The notes under the pieces are model-generated. The model worked only from the letters and a program-made list of their open reading frames with translations, was not told where the DNA came from and made no database searches. DNA of 64,000 nt from Gemmatimonadota bacterium (GTDB lineage: Bacteria; Gemmatimonadota; Gemmatimonadetes; Longimicrobiales; Gaopeijiaceae): NCBI GenBank assembly GCA_022823145.1, contig JAJDXS010000031.1, forward strand, positions 106,381 through 170,380, written 5' to 3'. Position numbers and translations under genes: made by a program. Positions 1 through 7,846 of the stretch are shown in pieces; the first letter of the stretch is position 1, and every line of letters begins with the position of its first letter.

Positions 1-133
1 GTGCGATGACTTCTGCGCCGGGCTCCTGCGCCGTGACGGGAATGGCGGGTCCGGTGAGTGTGGCGAGCAGCAGCGGGAGGGTCGGTGGCGGTGCCCGCAG
101 GGGCAGCGGCCAGGTGGCCTTCAGGGTGCGCAA
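1..133 (-). CDS. Exported protein, N-terminal part only
   Basis: Only the first 44 codons lie in the window; the rest is beyond base 1. The frame opens with TTG at 133, and a strong GGAGGG ribosome site (138-144) sits about five bases before it. The encoded start is a classic signal peptide: a basic n-region (LRTLKATWPLPLRAPP), a Leu-rich core (TLPLLLATLTG), then IPVTAQEPG with a likely signal peptidase I cut after TAQ. The product is therefore expected in the periplasm or outer membrane. Nothing in this piece identifies the family. It reads away from the phosphodiesterase gene to its right; bases 134-254 hold no gene that I can see. Confidence 0.6.
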   Translation of the reverse strand, partial: MRTLKATWPLPLRAPPPTLPLLLATLTGPAIPVTAQEPGAEVIA

Positions 134-254
134 CGGTCCCTCCTTCCACGGAAGGGTGGGGTGAGAAGGATGACCGTTAGGATACGGCTCGCGCTGTTTT
201 GCGGACAAGGCGGATTTGGGCGCTGGGGCCGGGGGATGGTCCGGGACCCCGCAG

Positions 255-1205
255 CTACCCAGGTCTGCCCAGCGGTCTCCCGTCCAGCCCCCAGGCCGGG
301 TCGATCTCGAAGCCGAGGTGTTCGAGCGCGGTGGCGGCGATGTCGACAATGTACGCGGGCCCCGGGGGCGGCCAGTCGCGGGTGGTGGCGCCTGCGCCGC
401 CGGCCCCCAGTCCGCTCGCCAGGATGAAGATCGTCATCTCTTCGGGCGTGTCCCCGCCGTGGCCGCCGTCCTCGCGCCGGCCGTGGTCCGTGCTGATGAG
501 CACCAGCCACTCCTCGTTCGCGAAGCCGGGCCGGGCGCGCACCGCGTCGATCAGCATGCCGACGTGCTCGTCGGAGAGCGCGATCGCGTCCCGGTACTCG
601 ACGCCGATCGAGCCGTGCCGGTGGCTGGTCTCGTCGGGATTGCCGAGGTAGACGAACATGGCGTCGGGGTCGGCTTCGCCCAGGTGACGCACGGCGCTGG
701 CGGTGACCATGCCGTCGGCCTCGGCCCAGCCGTGATCGTAGCCGTCGAAGATGGCGCGCTCGTCGACGGTCGCCGGGACCACGGGGCCGCCTTCGGGGAG
801 CTCCGCGAGCGGAAGCCAGTCCAGTGCGGCAAAGGTGGAGAGCTCGGGGCGCTCCCGTTCCACGCGGGTGAGGAAGCCGGGCCAGGTGGCGTAGTCGCGG
901 CCGGCGAAGGTGTTGTCCGTGACGCCGTGCTTCTCGGGCCAGACACCGGTCAGCATCGAGGACCACGAGGGGCCGCTGACGGAGGGGGTGGTGGTGCGGG
1001 CCTCCGCCGTGTACCAGCCGCTTGCCGCCAGCGCGTCCATGTTGGGTGTGGCGACCTCGGCGAGTACGTCCGGGCGCACGCCGTCGATGCCGATCAGGAG
1101 AACCTTGGGGCTGGGCTGCGCACCCGAATCCAGGCAGGCGATCCATGCGGCGCAGGCGAGTGCCGCGACGACGACCGCGACCGCCCGGCCTGCCGCACCC
1201 CTCAT
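255..1205 (-). CDS. Exported alkaline phosphatase superfamily phosphodiesterase
   Basis: A 316-residue member of the type I phosphodiesterase / nucleotide pyrophosphatase branch of the alkaline phosphatase superfamily, expected to cleave phosphate esters outside the cytoplasm. Residues 1-25 form a signal sequence. KVLLIGIDGVRPD carries the first metal-binding Asp; the nucleophile region is TTPSVSGPSWSSMLTG, followed by PEKHGV; VLISTDHGRR and GGHGGD carry further metal ligands (Asp, His). The nucleophile position seems to be Ser where Thr is common, which still supports the phosphoenzyme mechanism. The chosen ATG at 1205 overlaps the stop of the upstream AHSA1 gene as ATGA, so translation is coupled. 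An upstream extension of the frame exists but only runs antisense-like through the neighbour. It is the last gene of the ArsR operon. Substrate unknown. Confidence 0.85.
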   Translation of the reverse strand: MRGAAGRAVAVVVAALACAAWIACLDSGAQPSPKVLLIGIDGVRPDVLAEVATPNMDALAASGWYTAEARTTTPSVSGPSWSSMLTGVWPEKHGVTDNTFAGRDYATWPGFLTRVERERPELSTFAALDWLPLAELPEGGPVVPATVDERAIFDGYDHGWAEADGMVTASAVRHLGEADPDAMFVYLGNPDETSHRHGSIGVEYRDAIALSDEHVGMLIDAVRARPGFANEEWLVLISTDHGRREDGGHGGDTPEEMTIFILASGLGAGGAGATTRDWPPPGPAYIVDIAATALEHLGFEIDPAWGLDGRPLGRPG

Positions 1206-1651
1206 CGGCCGCCCACCTGGTCGCCCAGCGTGCCCAGCCTGTCCAGGCACATGGTCCATCCCTGCTCGTGACCGTCCCGGTCGTCGCCGGTCGGGAAACC
1301 CGTGTGGGTCAGCCGGATCTCGGTCCCGTCCTCGACCGGCACGAAGTCGACCGCTACGACCGTCTCCGCCTTCATCGGGTGCGGCTGTTCCCACGCCCAG
1401 GTGTAGACCAGCCGGTGCGGCGGATCGATCTCCCGGTAGGTGCCGTGGGCGACGAACGGGCCGCCCTCGACATCCATCCGAATCGTGTAGCGCCCGCCTA
1501 CGCGCAGATCGATCTCCACGTCTACCCTCGCGGTGGGGTCCGGGCAGGTCCAGAGCTTCATCTGCTCGCTGGTCGTCCATGCCTCGAAGACCCTCTCGGG
1601 ACTCGCGGCCAGGGTGCGGACCATGCGCAGTGCCTTTGTCATCGCGGCCAT
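1202..1651 (-). CDS. SRPBCC / AHSA1-like (START-fold) protein
   Basis: A 149-residue protein of the AHSA1 / SRPBCC superfamily, which forms a small hydrophobic-ligand-binding helix-grip fold. Family hallmarks are RTLAASPERVFEAWT at the N-terminus, the strand pair VGGRYTIRM, the FVAHGTYREIDPPHRLVYTW core, and a C-terminal helix beginning HEQGWTMCLDRL. Such proteins are very often encoded directly behind a small ArsR-type repressor, as here: the ArsR stop lies only a few bases upstream, and an alternative GTG at 1660 would even overlap it. ATG 1651 was chosen; ATG 1642 is also possible. The stop overlaps the next start (ATGA). Ligand and role are unknown in this family branch. Confidence 0.85.
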   Translation of the reverse strand: MAAMTKALRMVRTLAASPERVFEAWTTSEQMKLWTCPDPTARVDVEIDLRVGGRYTIRMDVEGGPFVAHGTYREIDPPHRLVYTWAWEQPHPMKAETVVAVDFVPVEDGTEIRLTHTGFPTGDDRDGHEQGWTMCLDRLGTLGDQVGGR

Positions 1652-1656
1652 CGGGG

Positions 1657-2001
1657 TCACTCCGCGTCCTTGAAGTAGCGCGCCAGCGCGTCCAGCTGCG
1701 CCGACCAGTACCGCTGGTGGGTCTCGATCCAGTCCTTCGCTTCGTCGAACGCGGCCGGTTCGAACCGGCACTGCCGTGCGCGCCCGTCCTTCCTGCGCGT
1801 GATCAACCCCGCCTCCTCCAGCACCCTGACGTGCCTGGACACCGCAACCAGCGACATGTCGAAGGGCTCGGCCAGCGCGGTCACCGACGCCACTTCGCCC
1901 CTTGAGAGGCGGCCGAGGATGGCCCGGCGGGCCGGATGGGCAAGGGCGGCGAAGGTGCGGTCGAGGGCTTCGTCGAGAGTGTCTTCGTGCAAGGCGACCA
2001 T
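1657..2001 (-). CDS. ArsR-family winged-helix repressor
   Basis: A 114-residue winged-helix transcription regulator of the ArsR/SmtB type. The sequence LDRTFAALAHPARRAILGRLS begins the fold; VTALAEPFDMSLVAVSRHVRVLEEAGLI is the helix-turn-helix with its recognition helix; the wing is TRRKDGRARQCRFEP. No CxC metal site is visible, so it is more like the metal-independent ArsR proteins that pair with AHSA1 genes. It is the first gene of a three-gene operon (ArsR, AHSA1, phosphodiesterase). A perfect dyad 42-61 bases upstream of its start is the likely operator and implies autoregulation. Confidence 0.9.
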   Translation of the reverse strand: MVALHEDTLDEALDRTFAALAHPARRAILGRLSRGEVASVTALAEPFDMSLVAVSRHVRVLEEAGLITRRKDGRARQCRFEPAAFDEAKDWIETHQRYWSAQLDALARYFKDAE

Positions 2002-2042
2002 GGCGGCGTCCAGTAGCGGGTAAGACCGGGTAAGGCGTCGAT

Positions 2043-2062
2043 ACTAAACATAATTGTTTAGT
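2043..2062. promoter_or_regulatory. Perfect dyad operator upstream of arsR
   Basis: ACTAAACA (2043-2050), spacer TAAT, TGTTTAGT (2055-2062): 8-base arms that pair perfectly. The site lies 42 bases before the ArsR start codon and about 100 bases before the divergent TonB receptor gene. AT-rich dyads of this size are typical ArsR targets. It is the only AT-rich patch in this intergenic stretch, so it probably also overlaps the operon promoter. Binding by this ArsR is inferred from position. Confidence 0.7.
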
Positions 2063-2162
2063 GTCGTGGTGGCCACGCTGCTCCGCGTCCAACCCGGCGG
2101 ACCTCCTAACAATCGGAAACCGGACACTGTCCCACCGACGGACCTCAGACCGGAGAGTGCCG

Positions 2163-4640
2163 ATGCACCCAAGTAGCCGTCCCAACCGACCATTCCTTCG
2201 TCTTTCCGTTTTCTTCCTGTTCGCCTCGCAGATCGTCCCCCTGTCCGCGCTTCGGGCCCAGGACACCCGTACCATCCAGGGCGTCGTCCGCGATTCCGTC
2301 AACGGCGAGGCCATCGTGCACGCCGCCATCGCGATCGCCGGTACCGAGCGCCAGGTCAACACGAACGCCGACGGCTTCTTCGCCGTCGTGGGCGCCCCCC
2401 TCGAGACCTTCAGCCTCCGCATCGTCCACATCGGCTACACGCCCACCGAAGTGATCGTGGACGCCGGCTTCGGCGGACGGCTCAGCATCGAGATCCCTCC
2501 GCTGCCCATGGAGCTGGAGGGAGTCGAGTTCGTAGCTGACGAGTACCGCCTGGTGAAGGCCACGGACGGCGTCAGCCGCGTCTCGGCTTCGCCTGCGGAG
2601 ATGGCCGTGCTCCCATCCGTCGGGGAGGTCGACGTGTTCCGGTCGCTACAGCTCCTGCCCGGGATCAGCGGCACCCGGGAGTCCTCTTCCGGGCTCTACG
2701 TCCGGGGCGGCACCCCCGACCAGAACCTCGTGCTGCTCGACGGTATCACCGTATACCACGTCGACCATTTCTTTGGCTTCTTCAGTGCCTTCAACGCCGA
2801 GGCGATCAAGGACATCCAGGTCTTCAAGGGTGCATTCCCCGCCCAGTACGGCGGGCGCGTTTCCAGCGTCGTCGACATGACCGGAAAGACCGGCGACCCC
2901 GAACAGATGCACTACGGCGGCGGGCTCAACCTGCTGAGCGCCAGCGGCACCTTCCAGACGCCGATCGGTTCCAGCGCCAACCTGCTGGTGACCGGGCGCC
3001 GCTCCTATACCGATGTCGTCCGCACCGGCCTGTACAGCAGCATCTTCGACGTCTTCAACATCGGCACCGGCCCGCAGGCGCCCGCAGGCGGGGGACCCGG
3101 AGGGGGACGCGGATTCGGCGGCCCCGGCGGGCTGTTCGGTTCCGCGAACCAGGATGTCGCGACGCCGGATTTCCACTTCTACGACTTCAACGCGAAGCTG
3201 ACCTGGCTGCCGGGAGACCGGGACGTCGTCGCGCTCAGCCTCTACGGAGGACGCGACTACCTGGACAAGTCGCAGGAGCGGTCCCTGTCGTTCACGCCCA
3301 GGGGCACGGCCGGCACGCGCAACTTCACTACCGCCGTCGGCGATCTGACCGATTGGGGGAACCGGGGCCTGTCGGGGCGCTGGGGCCGGCAGTGGGAGAG
3401 CGGGCTGACCAGCAACGTGCTCGCCGCCTACTCCGAGTACACGTCGGACTATGGACGCAACACCCAGGTCACGATCCTGGATCCCGAGACCTCCCAGACC
3501 GACCTCACCCGCGACCTACGCTCCAGCGAGGACAACTTCCTCACCGACCTGAACCTGCGCGCCGACAACGCGTGGCGGCTCTCGCCGAATCACAGCCTCG
3601 ACTTCGGCGCCTGGCTCAGCGCGACCGGCGCCGAGTACCGCTACGTGAGGAACGACAGCACCACGATCCTGGACCAGTCGCAGTCGTCGACGCGGCTGGC
3701 GGCCTACGCACAGGACACCTGGGACGTCACGGACCGCTTCTCCGTCATGGCGGGAGGGCGCGTCTCCTACGACCAGGCCACCGCGAGGAGTTACCTGGAG
3801 CCCCGCGCGTCGGCGCGCCTGGCCCTGACCGACCGGATCACGCTCAAGGCGGCGGCCGGGCGGTACCACCAGTTCGTGAACCGGGTCGTCAACGAGAACG
3901 TCACCGAGGGCTCGCGCGACTTCTGGCTGCTGGCCGATGGCGATCTGGTCGACGTGACCGCTTCGGACCACCTGGTTGCGGGCGTGTCGTACGAGACCGA
4001 CGGCTACCTCTTCGATGTGGAGGTGTACCGCAAGGAGACCACGGGGCTGTCGGAGTTCTCGCTGAGATTCCGTCGCAACGACATCGACCCGCTCAACCTC
4101 TTCTACGCGGGGACGGGGACGGCGCAGGGCGCGGAGTTCCTGGCCCAGAAGAAGTTCGGCGCCTTCACCGGCTGGCTGTCCTACACGCTGGCCGAGGCGC
4201 GCAACACGTTCCCGGAGTTGAACGACGGACATTCGTTCCCGGCTCTTCACGACCAGCTTCACGAACTCAAGGCCGTCGGAACGATGTCGCTCGGGCGCTG
4301 GGACCTGGCGTCCACCTGGACGTACGGATCGGGCACCCCCTACACGGCCCCGCAGGCCGAATACAGCGTCGAACTGCTGGACGGAAACGCCTTCAGCTAC
4401 ATCAACGTGAGCGCGAAGAACGGCCTGCGGCTGCCGGCCTATCACCGGCTGGATCTGAGCGCGCGCTACGGGTTCTCGCTCGGCGACTACGGTGGCGACG
4501 TGGGCCTGTCGGTGTTCAACGCCTACGACCGCGCCAACGTCTGGTACCGCCAGTTCGAACTGGACGCGACGCCGGCGATCGTCACCGATGTCAACTATGT
4601 CGGACGGGTCCTCAATCTCTCCGTCCGCTTCAATCGATAG
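2163..4640 (+). CDS. TonB-dependent outer-membrane receptor
   Basis: An 825-residue outer-membrane receptor that would use the TonB/ExbBD proton-motive machinery to import a bound ligand. Residues 1-32 are a signal peptide ending SALRAQ. A carboxypeptidase-regulatory-like beta-sandwich follows (IQGVVRDSVNGEAIVHAAIAI to about residue 115). The plug domain is clear: LYVRGGTPDQNLVLLDGI, then IKDIQVFKGAFPAQYGGRVS. The rest is a 22-strand-type barrel ending NLSVRFNR with a terminal aromatic/basic signature. A Gly-rich loop (GGGPGGGRGFGGPGG) near residue 310 is probably an extracellular insert. GGAGAG lies before ATG 2163; an upstream in-frame extension crosses the ArsR operator and is not used. 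The DUF4249 lipoprotein gene follows 19 bases later and is the likely partner. Ligand unknown. Confidence 0.93.
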   Translation: MHPSSRPNRPFLRLSVFFLFASQIVPLSALRAQDTRTIQGVVRDSVNGEAIVHAAIAIAGTERQVNTNADGFFAVVGAPLETFSLRIVHIGYTPTEVIVDAGFGGRLSIEIPPLPMELEGVEFVADEYRLVKATDGVSRVSASPAEMAVLPSVGEVDVFRSLQLLPGISGTRESSSGLYVRGGTPDQNLVLLDGITVYHVDHFFGFFSAFNAEAIKDIQVFKGAFPAQYGGRVSSVVDMTGKTGDPEQMHYGGGLNLLSASGTFQTPIGSSANLLVTGRRSYTDVVRTGLYSSIFDVFNIGTGPQAPAGGGPGGGRGFGGPGGLFGSANQDVATPDFHFYDFNAKLTWLPGDRDVVALSLYGGRDYLDKSQERSLSFTPRGTAGTRNFTTAVGDLTDWGNRGLSGRWGRQWESGLTSNVLAAYSEYTSDYGRNTQVTILDPETSQTDLTRDLRSSEDNFLTDLNLRADNAWRLSPNHSLDFGAWLSATGAEYRYVRNDSTTILDQSQSSTRLAAYAQDTWDVTDRFSVMAGGRVSYDQATARSYLEPRASARLALTDRITLKAAAGRYHQFVNRVVNENVTEGSRDFWLLADGDLVDVTASDHLVAGVSYETDGYLFDVEVYRKETTGLSEFSLRFRRNDIDPLNLFYAGTGTAQGAEFLAQKKFGAFTGWLSYTLAEARNTFPELNDGHSFPALHDQLHELKAVGTMSLGRWDLASTWTYGSGTPYTAPQAEYSVELLDGNAFSYINVSAKNGLRLPAYHRLDLSARYGFSLGDYGGDVGLSVFNAYDRANVWYRQFELDATPAIVTDVNYVGRVLNLSVRFNR

Positions 4641-4659
4641 AGATGCAGGGAGGAAGAAC

Positions 4660-5553
4660 ATGAAGACAGTGAGATCTCCAACGAGCGCCAGGCTCGCGAA
4701 CATAGGCCTCCGTCTCGGCGTCTGGCCCAGGCATGACCGGGTGATCGCCATCCTCGTCGCGTTGGGCAGCATTTCAGCGTGTTCCGACACAACCGGCCCG
4801 GAAGAGGACGCCCGGCAGGTGGTTGTGGAGGCGTTCCTGTTTGCGGGCGAGCCGGTGGACGACATCCGGTTGACCGAGACCGTGCCCCTGGGGGAGGATC
4901 CAGCGCTCGCGCCGACGGTGGACGATGCCATCGTGACGCTCGTGCGCGGCGGTGATCGGTGGGTCCTTTCGCGCCTGGAAGAGCCCGGCGCCTACGGCTA
5001 CCCGGGCGACGATCTGCGGGTACGCGAAGGCGACCTCTTCCGCATCGAGGTCGAGGCGTTCGGCCGCACCGCGACAGGCGAGACAGTTGTTCCCGCGCCC
5101 CCCGACGGCGTGGAACTCGACAAGGACAGGCTGGATGTCCCGGAACTCGGGCCAGGCAACTTCCAGCCGGGCGCGCTGCAGTCCCTGCAGATCACCGTCA
5201 CCTGGGAGAATCCGGAAGCCAGCCTTCACTTTGTCGACGTGGAGGGACTGGATCCCGAGGCCGAGCCGATCCTGCCCGGTTTCATCGGTGAACGGGCCGG
5301 CAGGTTCCGTATACGAAGCGCCCCGACCGAAGAGGGTTTCCACACGATCAACCTCCCCCAGCTGGAGTACCTGGGTCCCCATCGGGCGATCGTCTACCGG
5401 GTCAACAAGGAGTATGCCGACCTTTACGACAATCGGGTGCAGGACTCGCGAGACCTGAACGAGCCGCCCAGCAACATCCGCGGCGGGCTGGGCGTATTCA
5501 GCGCCTTCAATTCGGCGGCAGGCGAGTTCGTGCTGGTGCGGGCCGAGGGTTAG
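4660..5553 (+). CDS. DUF4249-type lipoprotein, receptor partner
   Basis: A 297-residue protein resembling the DUF4249 lipoproteins that sit beside TonB receptors in Bacteroidota and Gemmatimonadota. A long basic N-terminus (residues 1-27) leads into VIAILVALGSISAC, giving a lipobox with Cys41. Then comes a beta-rich exported domain (VVVEAFLFAGEPVDDIRLTET, EGDLFRIEVEAFGRTATGETVVP). AGGGAGG (4648-4654) sets the ATG at 4660. It follows the receptor by 19 bases and is surely co-transcribed. A surface or periplasmic lipoprotein that hands ligand to the receptor is a reasonable guess, but the biochemical role is not established. Its TAG stop abuts the TAA stop of the convergent beta-propeller gene with no spacer. 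Confidence 0.75.
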   Translation: MKTVRSPTSARLANIGLRLGVWPRHDRVIAILVALGSISACSDTTGPEEDARQVVVEAFLFAGEPVDDIRLTETVPLGEDPALAPTVDDAIVTLVRGGDRWVLSRLEEPGAYGYPGDDLRVREGDLFRIEVEAFGRTATGETVVPAPPDGVELDKDRLDVPELGPGNFQPGALQSLQITVTWENPEASLHFVDVEGLDPEAEPILPGFIGERAGRFRIRSAPTEEGFHTINLPQLEYLGPHRAIVYRVNKEYADLYDNRVQDSRDLNEPPSNIRGGLGVFSAFNSAAGEFVLVRAEG

Positions 5554-6807
5554 TTACTCACCGCCCGCCTCGATCCGGAAGCGAACCACCCGCTGAATGC
5601 CCAACTGGTCTCTCGTCAACGCCCAGACGTGGTCCCCGTCGAATATCGGGTCGGGGAAGGCCGAAAACCCGTCCGGCGGCACCACGACCCCCAGGTAGGT
5701 CCCGTCGGGCTCGAACACGTCGTAGCGTGTGGGCTCTTCCCAGATCACGGGCGACGAATCGGGATCCTCCGGGTCATGATCCACGTTCTCGACCGGGTGT
5801 CCCTCGGTCTGCAGGCGCACCCAGATCCGTCCGTCGCGGCCGGCCAGCAGCTCCTGGTAGAAGGGCTTGTGGTCCGGGATCGGCGGGCCGTTCCAGGTCC
5901 AGTCGGGGATCCTGACCCGCCGCATCCGGCGCACTATGCGTTCCCGGTGGTAGGCACGCTCGTCGTCGTGTACTGGAGGCGGATCGGCGCTGCGTTCGAT
6001 TCTGAGCACGCCGTCGTCCCGCTCGACGTCGATCCGGTACTCGCCAGAAAGCCCGGTGACGAGATGCCCGCTGGGGTGCACCGTCCACAGGAGGACGGGG
6101 CTGAAGGGCACGACCAGGGTCGTCGTCCCCTGCCGCTCGGCTGTCACAACGGGAGGCTCGTACGCGCGCGAGGGCTCGGAGAGAGTGTCGACCTGAACTC
6201 CGTCGGGCCCGAACACGACGAAGTGCGTGACCAAGCCTTCCTGTGACGGGTCGACGGTATGCACAAGCGTGCGGCCGCTTGCATCGGTGTACAGCGAGGC
6301 CGCTGAATACAGACCGCGGGAGTTGTACGCCCACTGTTCCGTCTCTCCATCGCCGGGCCCGAAGACCTCGAGCCGCATGTTGCCGGGGGCGCGCACCACA
6401 AGCCTTCCGTCCGGCAGAAGGGCGATGGCTTCGGCGCGGCTGAACTCACCCGGTCCTTCCCCCCGCCTGCCCAGCGTCTTCACGTACACGCCCGCCGAGT
6501 CGAAGACGCGGACGTGCTGGGCCTGCCCGTCGAGCGCGTAGACGTTGCGGTTATCGTCGACGGCGATCGACCGGATGCTGCCGAGGAGGTATTCGTCGGG
6601 CCCGTCCAGCTCGCCGATCGAAACTTCCGGCACGAGACTGGCCTCGCCGTCCCAGACGCTGCCCGACAGGGTCCGCACCACGGTCGTGTCGCCGATGGTC
6701 TCGACTACGGTCTGCGGTACGGCGCCGGAAGGGTCCTTATCGGCTCCGCAGGCCGTGAGGATGCAGGTGACTGCTGCGCCGGCCATCCACCGCAAATCGG
6801 CCCTCAT
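5554..6807 (-). CDS. 6-bladed beta-propeller lipoprotein
   Basis: A 417-residue exported lipoprotein (lipobox ILTAC, Cys20). Repeats of the NHL/6-bladed propeller type are visible: GSIRSIAVDDNRNVYALDGQ, HVRVFDSAGVYVKTLGRRGEGPGEF, AIALLPDGRLVVRAPGNMRLEVFGP. The signature GRRGEGPGEF is shared with the two other propeller lipoproteins in this window (43646 and 51472). The C-terminus carries YDVFEPDGTYLGVVVPP and VWALTRDQLGIQRVVRF, as in those paralogues. GGAGG lies eight bases before ATG 6807. One of the AT-rich 28-bp elements lies 63-90 bases upstream. The family is greatly expanded in Gemmatimonadota; ligand and role are unknown. Confidence 0.85.
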   Translation of the reverse strand: MRADLRWMAGAAVTCILTACGADKDPSGAVPQTVVETIGDTTVVRTLSGSVWDGEASLVPEVSIGELDGPDEYLLGSIRSIAVDDNRNVYALDGQAQHVRVFDSAGVYVKTLGRRGEGPGEFSRAEAIALLPDGRLVVRAPGNMRLEVFGPGDGETEQWAYNSRGLYSAASLYTDASGRTLVHTVDPSQEGLVTHFVVFGPDGVQVDTLSEPSRAYEPPVVTAERQGTTTLVVPFSPVLLWTVHPSGHLVTGLSGEYRIDVERDDGVLRIERSADPPPVHDDERAYHRERIVRRMRRVRIPDWTWNGPPIPDHKPFYQELLAGRDGRIWVRLQTEGHPVENVDHDPEDPDSSPVIWEEPTRYDVFEPDGTYLGVVVPPDGFSAFPDPIFDGDHVWALTRDQLGIQRVVRFRIEAGGE

Positions 6808-6869
6808 GGTTCAATCCTCCGTGAGACCATCCCTGCTCTGGCCCTCCTGCCCCAGCGGAGTAAGCCAGA

Positions 6870-6897
6870 GATTACATAATGACAACTACGCTTGACA
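6870..6897. repeat. AT-rich 28-bp element, copy 4
   Basis: Begins GATTACATAATG and ends CGCTTGACA. It matches the copy at 30089 at 21 of 28 positions and the copy at 48505 at 18 of 28, counted by hand. It sits in the intergenic space upstream of the minus-strand beta-propeller gene. TTGACA at 6892-6897 resembles a -35 box for the plus strand, but I found no convincing -10 box 16-18 bases further on. The rest of the gap (6898-7060) holds no gene. Confidence 0.55.
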
Positions 6898-7060
6898 GTG
6901 TGCTCCATTACCGCCTATCCCCGGACCCGTGTCCCCGGGTCCCAGGGTTCCGCGTCTAGCGGATGTGGGAGACGACTTGTCAGAAGTACAATGAGGCACA
7001 GACGAGGCGCGAATCTGCATCCCCGGAGCAGCATCCCCCAACGCACGGCAGGAGAGCATC

Positions 7061-7675
7061 ATGGATCACAACGACTATGGCGGCCTTCATGACGATCTGA
7101 AGCTCACCAGCGCCGCAATGAAGCGCCGCGATGCGCTGAAGTTTGCCGCGGGAGGGATGGGTGCACTGTACCTGTTCGGGTGCGCGGACGGGCTTGTCGG
7201 GAACGACGGTGTCGCCGGAGCCTGCGAGGCAATCCCCGAAGAGACGGCGGGCCGCGCGGTGTATGTTTGGCACTGTGACGCCGCCGGTCGCTACTCGCTT
7301 TACAACAGCGGCGCCACCGATCAGAACTACCTGCGGGGCGTTCAGGAGAGCGACGCCAGCGGCGAGCTGTCGTTTGTGACCATCTTCCCTGGCTGCTACC
7401 AGGGCCGCTGGCCGCACATCCACTTCGAGGTGTTCCCCAGCCTTGAGGCTGCAACCGACGAGCAAAAAAGAATCGCGACCTCCCAGCTCGCGTTTCCAGA
7501 GGCCGCTTGCGACGAGACGTACGCGACGGAGGGCTATGAGGACAGTGCTCGCGCAATGCAGGGGGTCTCCTTGGAGCGGGACACCGTGTTCCGGGACGGC
7601 GTGGCCCGGCAGATGGCCGCGATGACCGGGGATGTGAGGTCGGGGTTCGCTGCGAGGCTGACGGTGGCGGTGTAA
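7061..7675 (+). CDS. Intradiol dioxygenase-like protein, internally shortened
   Basis: A 204-residue TAT-exported protein (KRRDALKFAAGG) whose C-terminal two thirds is clearly the catalytic core of the intradiol ring-cleavage dioxygenase family. VYVWHCDAAGRYSLY and IFPGCYQGRWPHIHFEV contain the two Tyr and two His iron ligands. In the family, the N-terminal motif CEAIPEETAG is followed by PYP and some 50-60 residues of beta strands before the AVYVWHCD strand. Here PEETAG runs straight into RAVYVWHCD, so an in-frame internal deletion is likely. The C-terminus looks complete (MTGDVRSGFAARLTVAV). AGGAG precedes ATG 7061. Whether it still folds and binds iron is doubtful. No aromatic degradation genes lie nearby. 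Confidence 0.75.
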   Translation: MDHNDYGGLHDDLKLTSAAMKRRDALKFAAGGMGALYLFGCADGLVGNDGVAGACEAIPEETAGRAVYVWHCDAAGRYSLYNSGATDQNYLRGVQESDASGELSFVTIFPGCYQGRWPHIHFEVFPSLEAATDEQKRIATSQLAFPEAACDETYATEGYEDSARAMQGVSLERDTVFRDGVARQMAAMTGDVRSGFAARLTVAV

Positions 7676-7707
7676 GGGGCCAGGTGTAGCGGCCGCGAAT
7701 GTTCCCC

Positions 7708-7744
7708 GACCATATCACCATATGCGATATATGGTGATATGGTC
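7708..7744. repeat. Perfect inverted repeat, 16-base arms
   Basis: GACCATATCACCATAT (7708-7723), loop GCGAT, ATATGGTGATATGGTC (7729-7744). All 16 positions pair. It lies in the 171-base gap between the convergent ends of the dioxygenase and SNF2 genes. It could act as a bidirectional terminator hairpin, but the stem is AT-rich and no T-run follows on either side. An operator or a leftover of a lost mobile unit are alternatives. I see nothing else in the gap. Confidence 0.8.
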
Positions 7745-7846
7745 TGACAGCGATTCCGAACATCGACGATTCGGTCATGCGGAGGCCACTGGCGAAGCAA
7801 GGGAAGTCTCGCCGAAGATTCGGCGGCGATCAGAGGTGTCGGCGGG

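Noticed and set aside
6892..6920. Possible plus-strand promoter starting TTGACA
   Set aside because: A perfect -35 hexamer, but only CTATCC at 17 bases; no usable -10 box, and the hexamer is part of the repeated 28-bp element.
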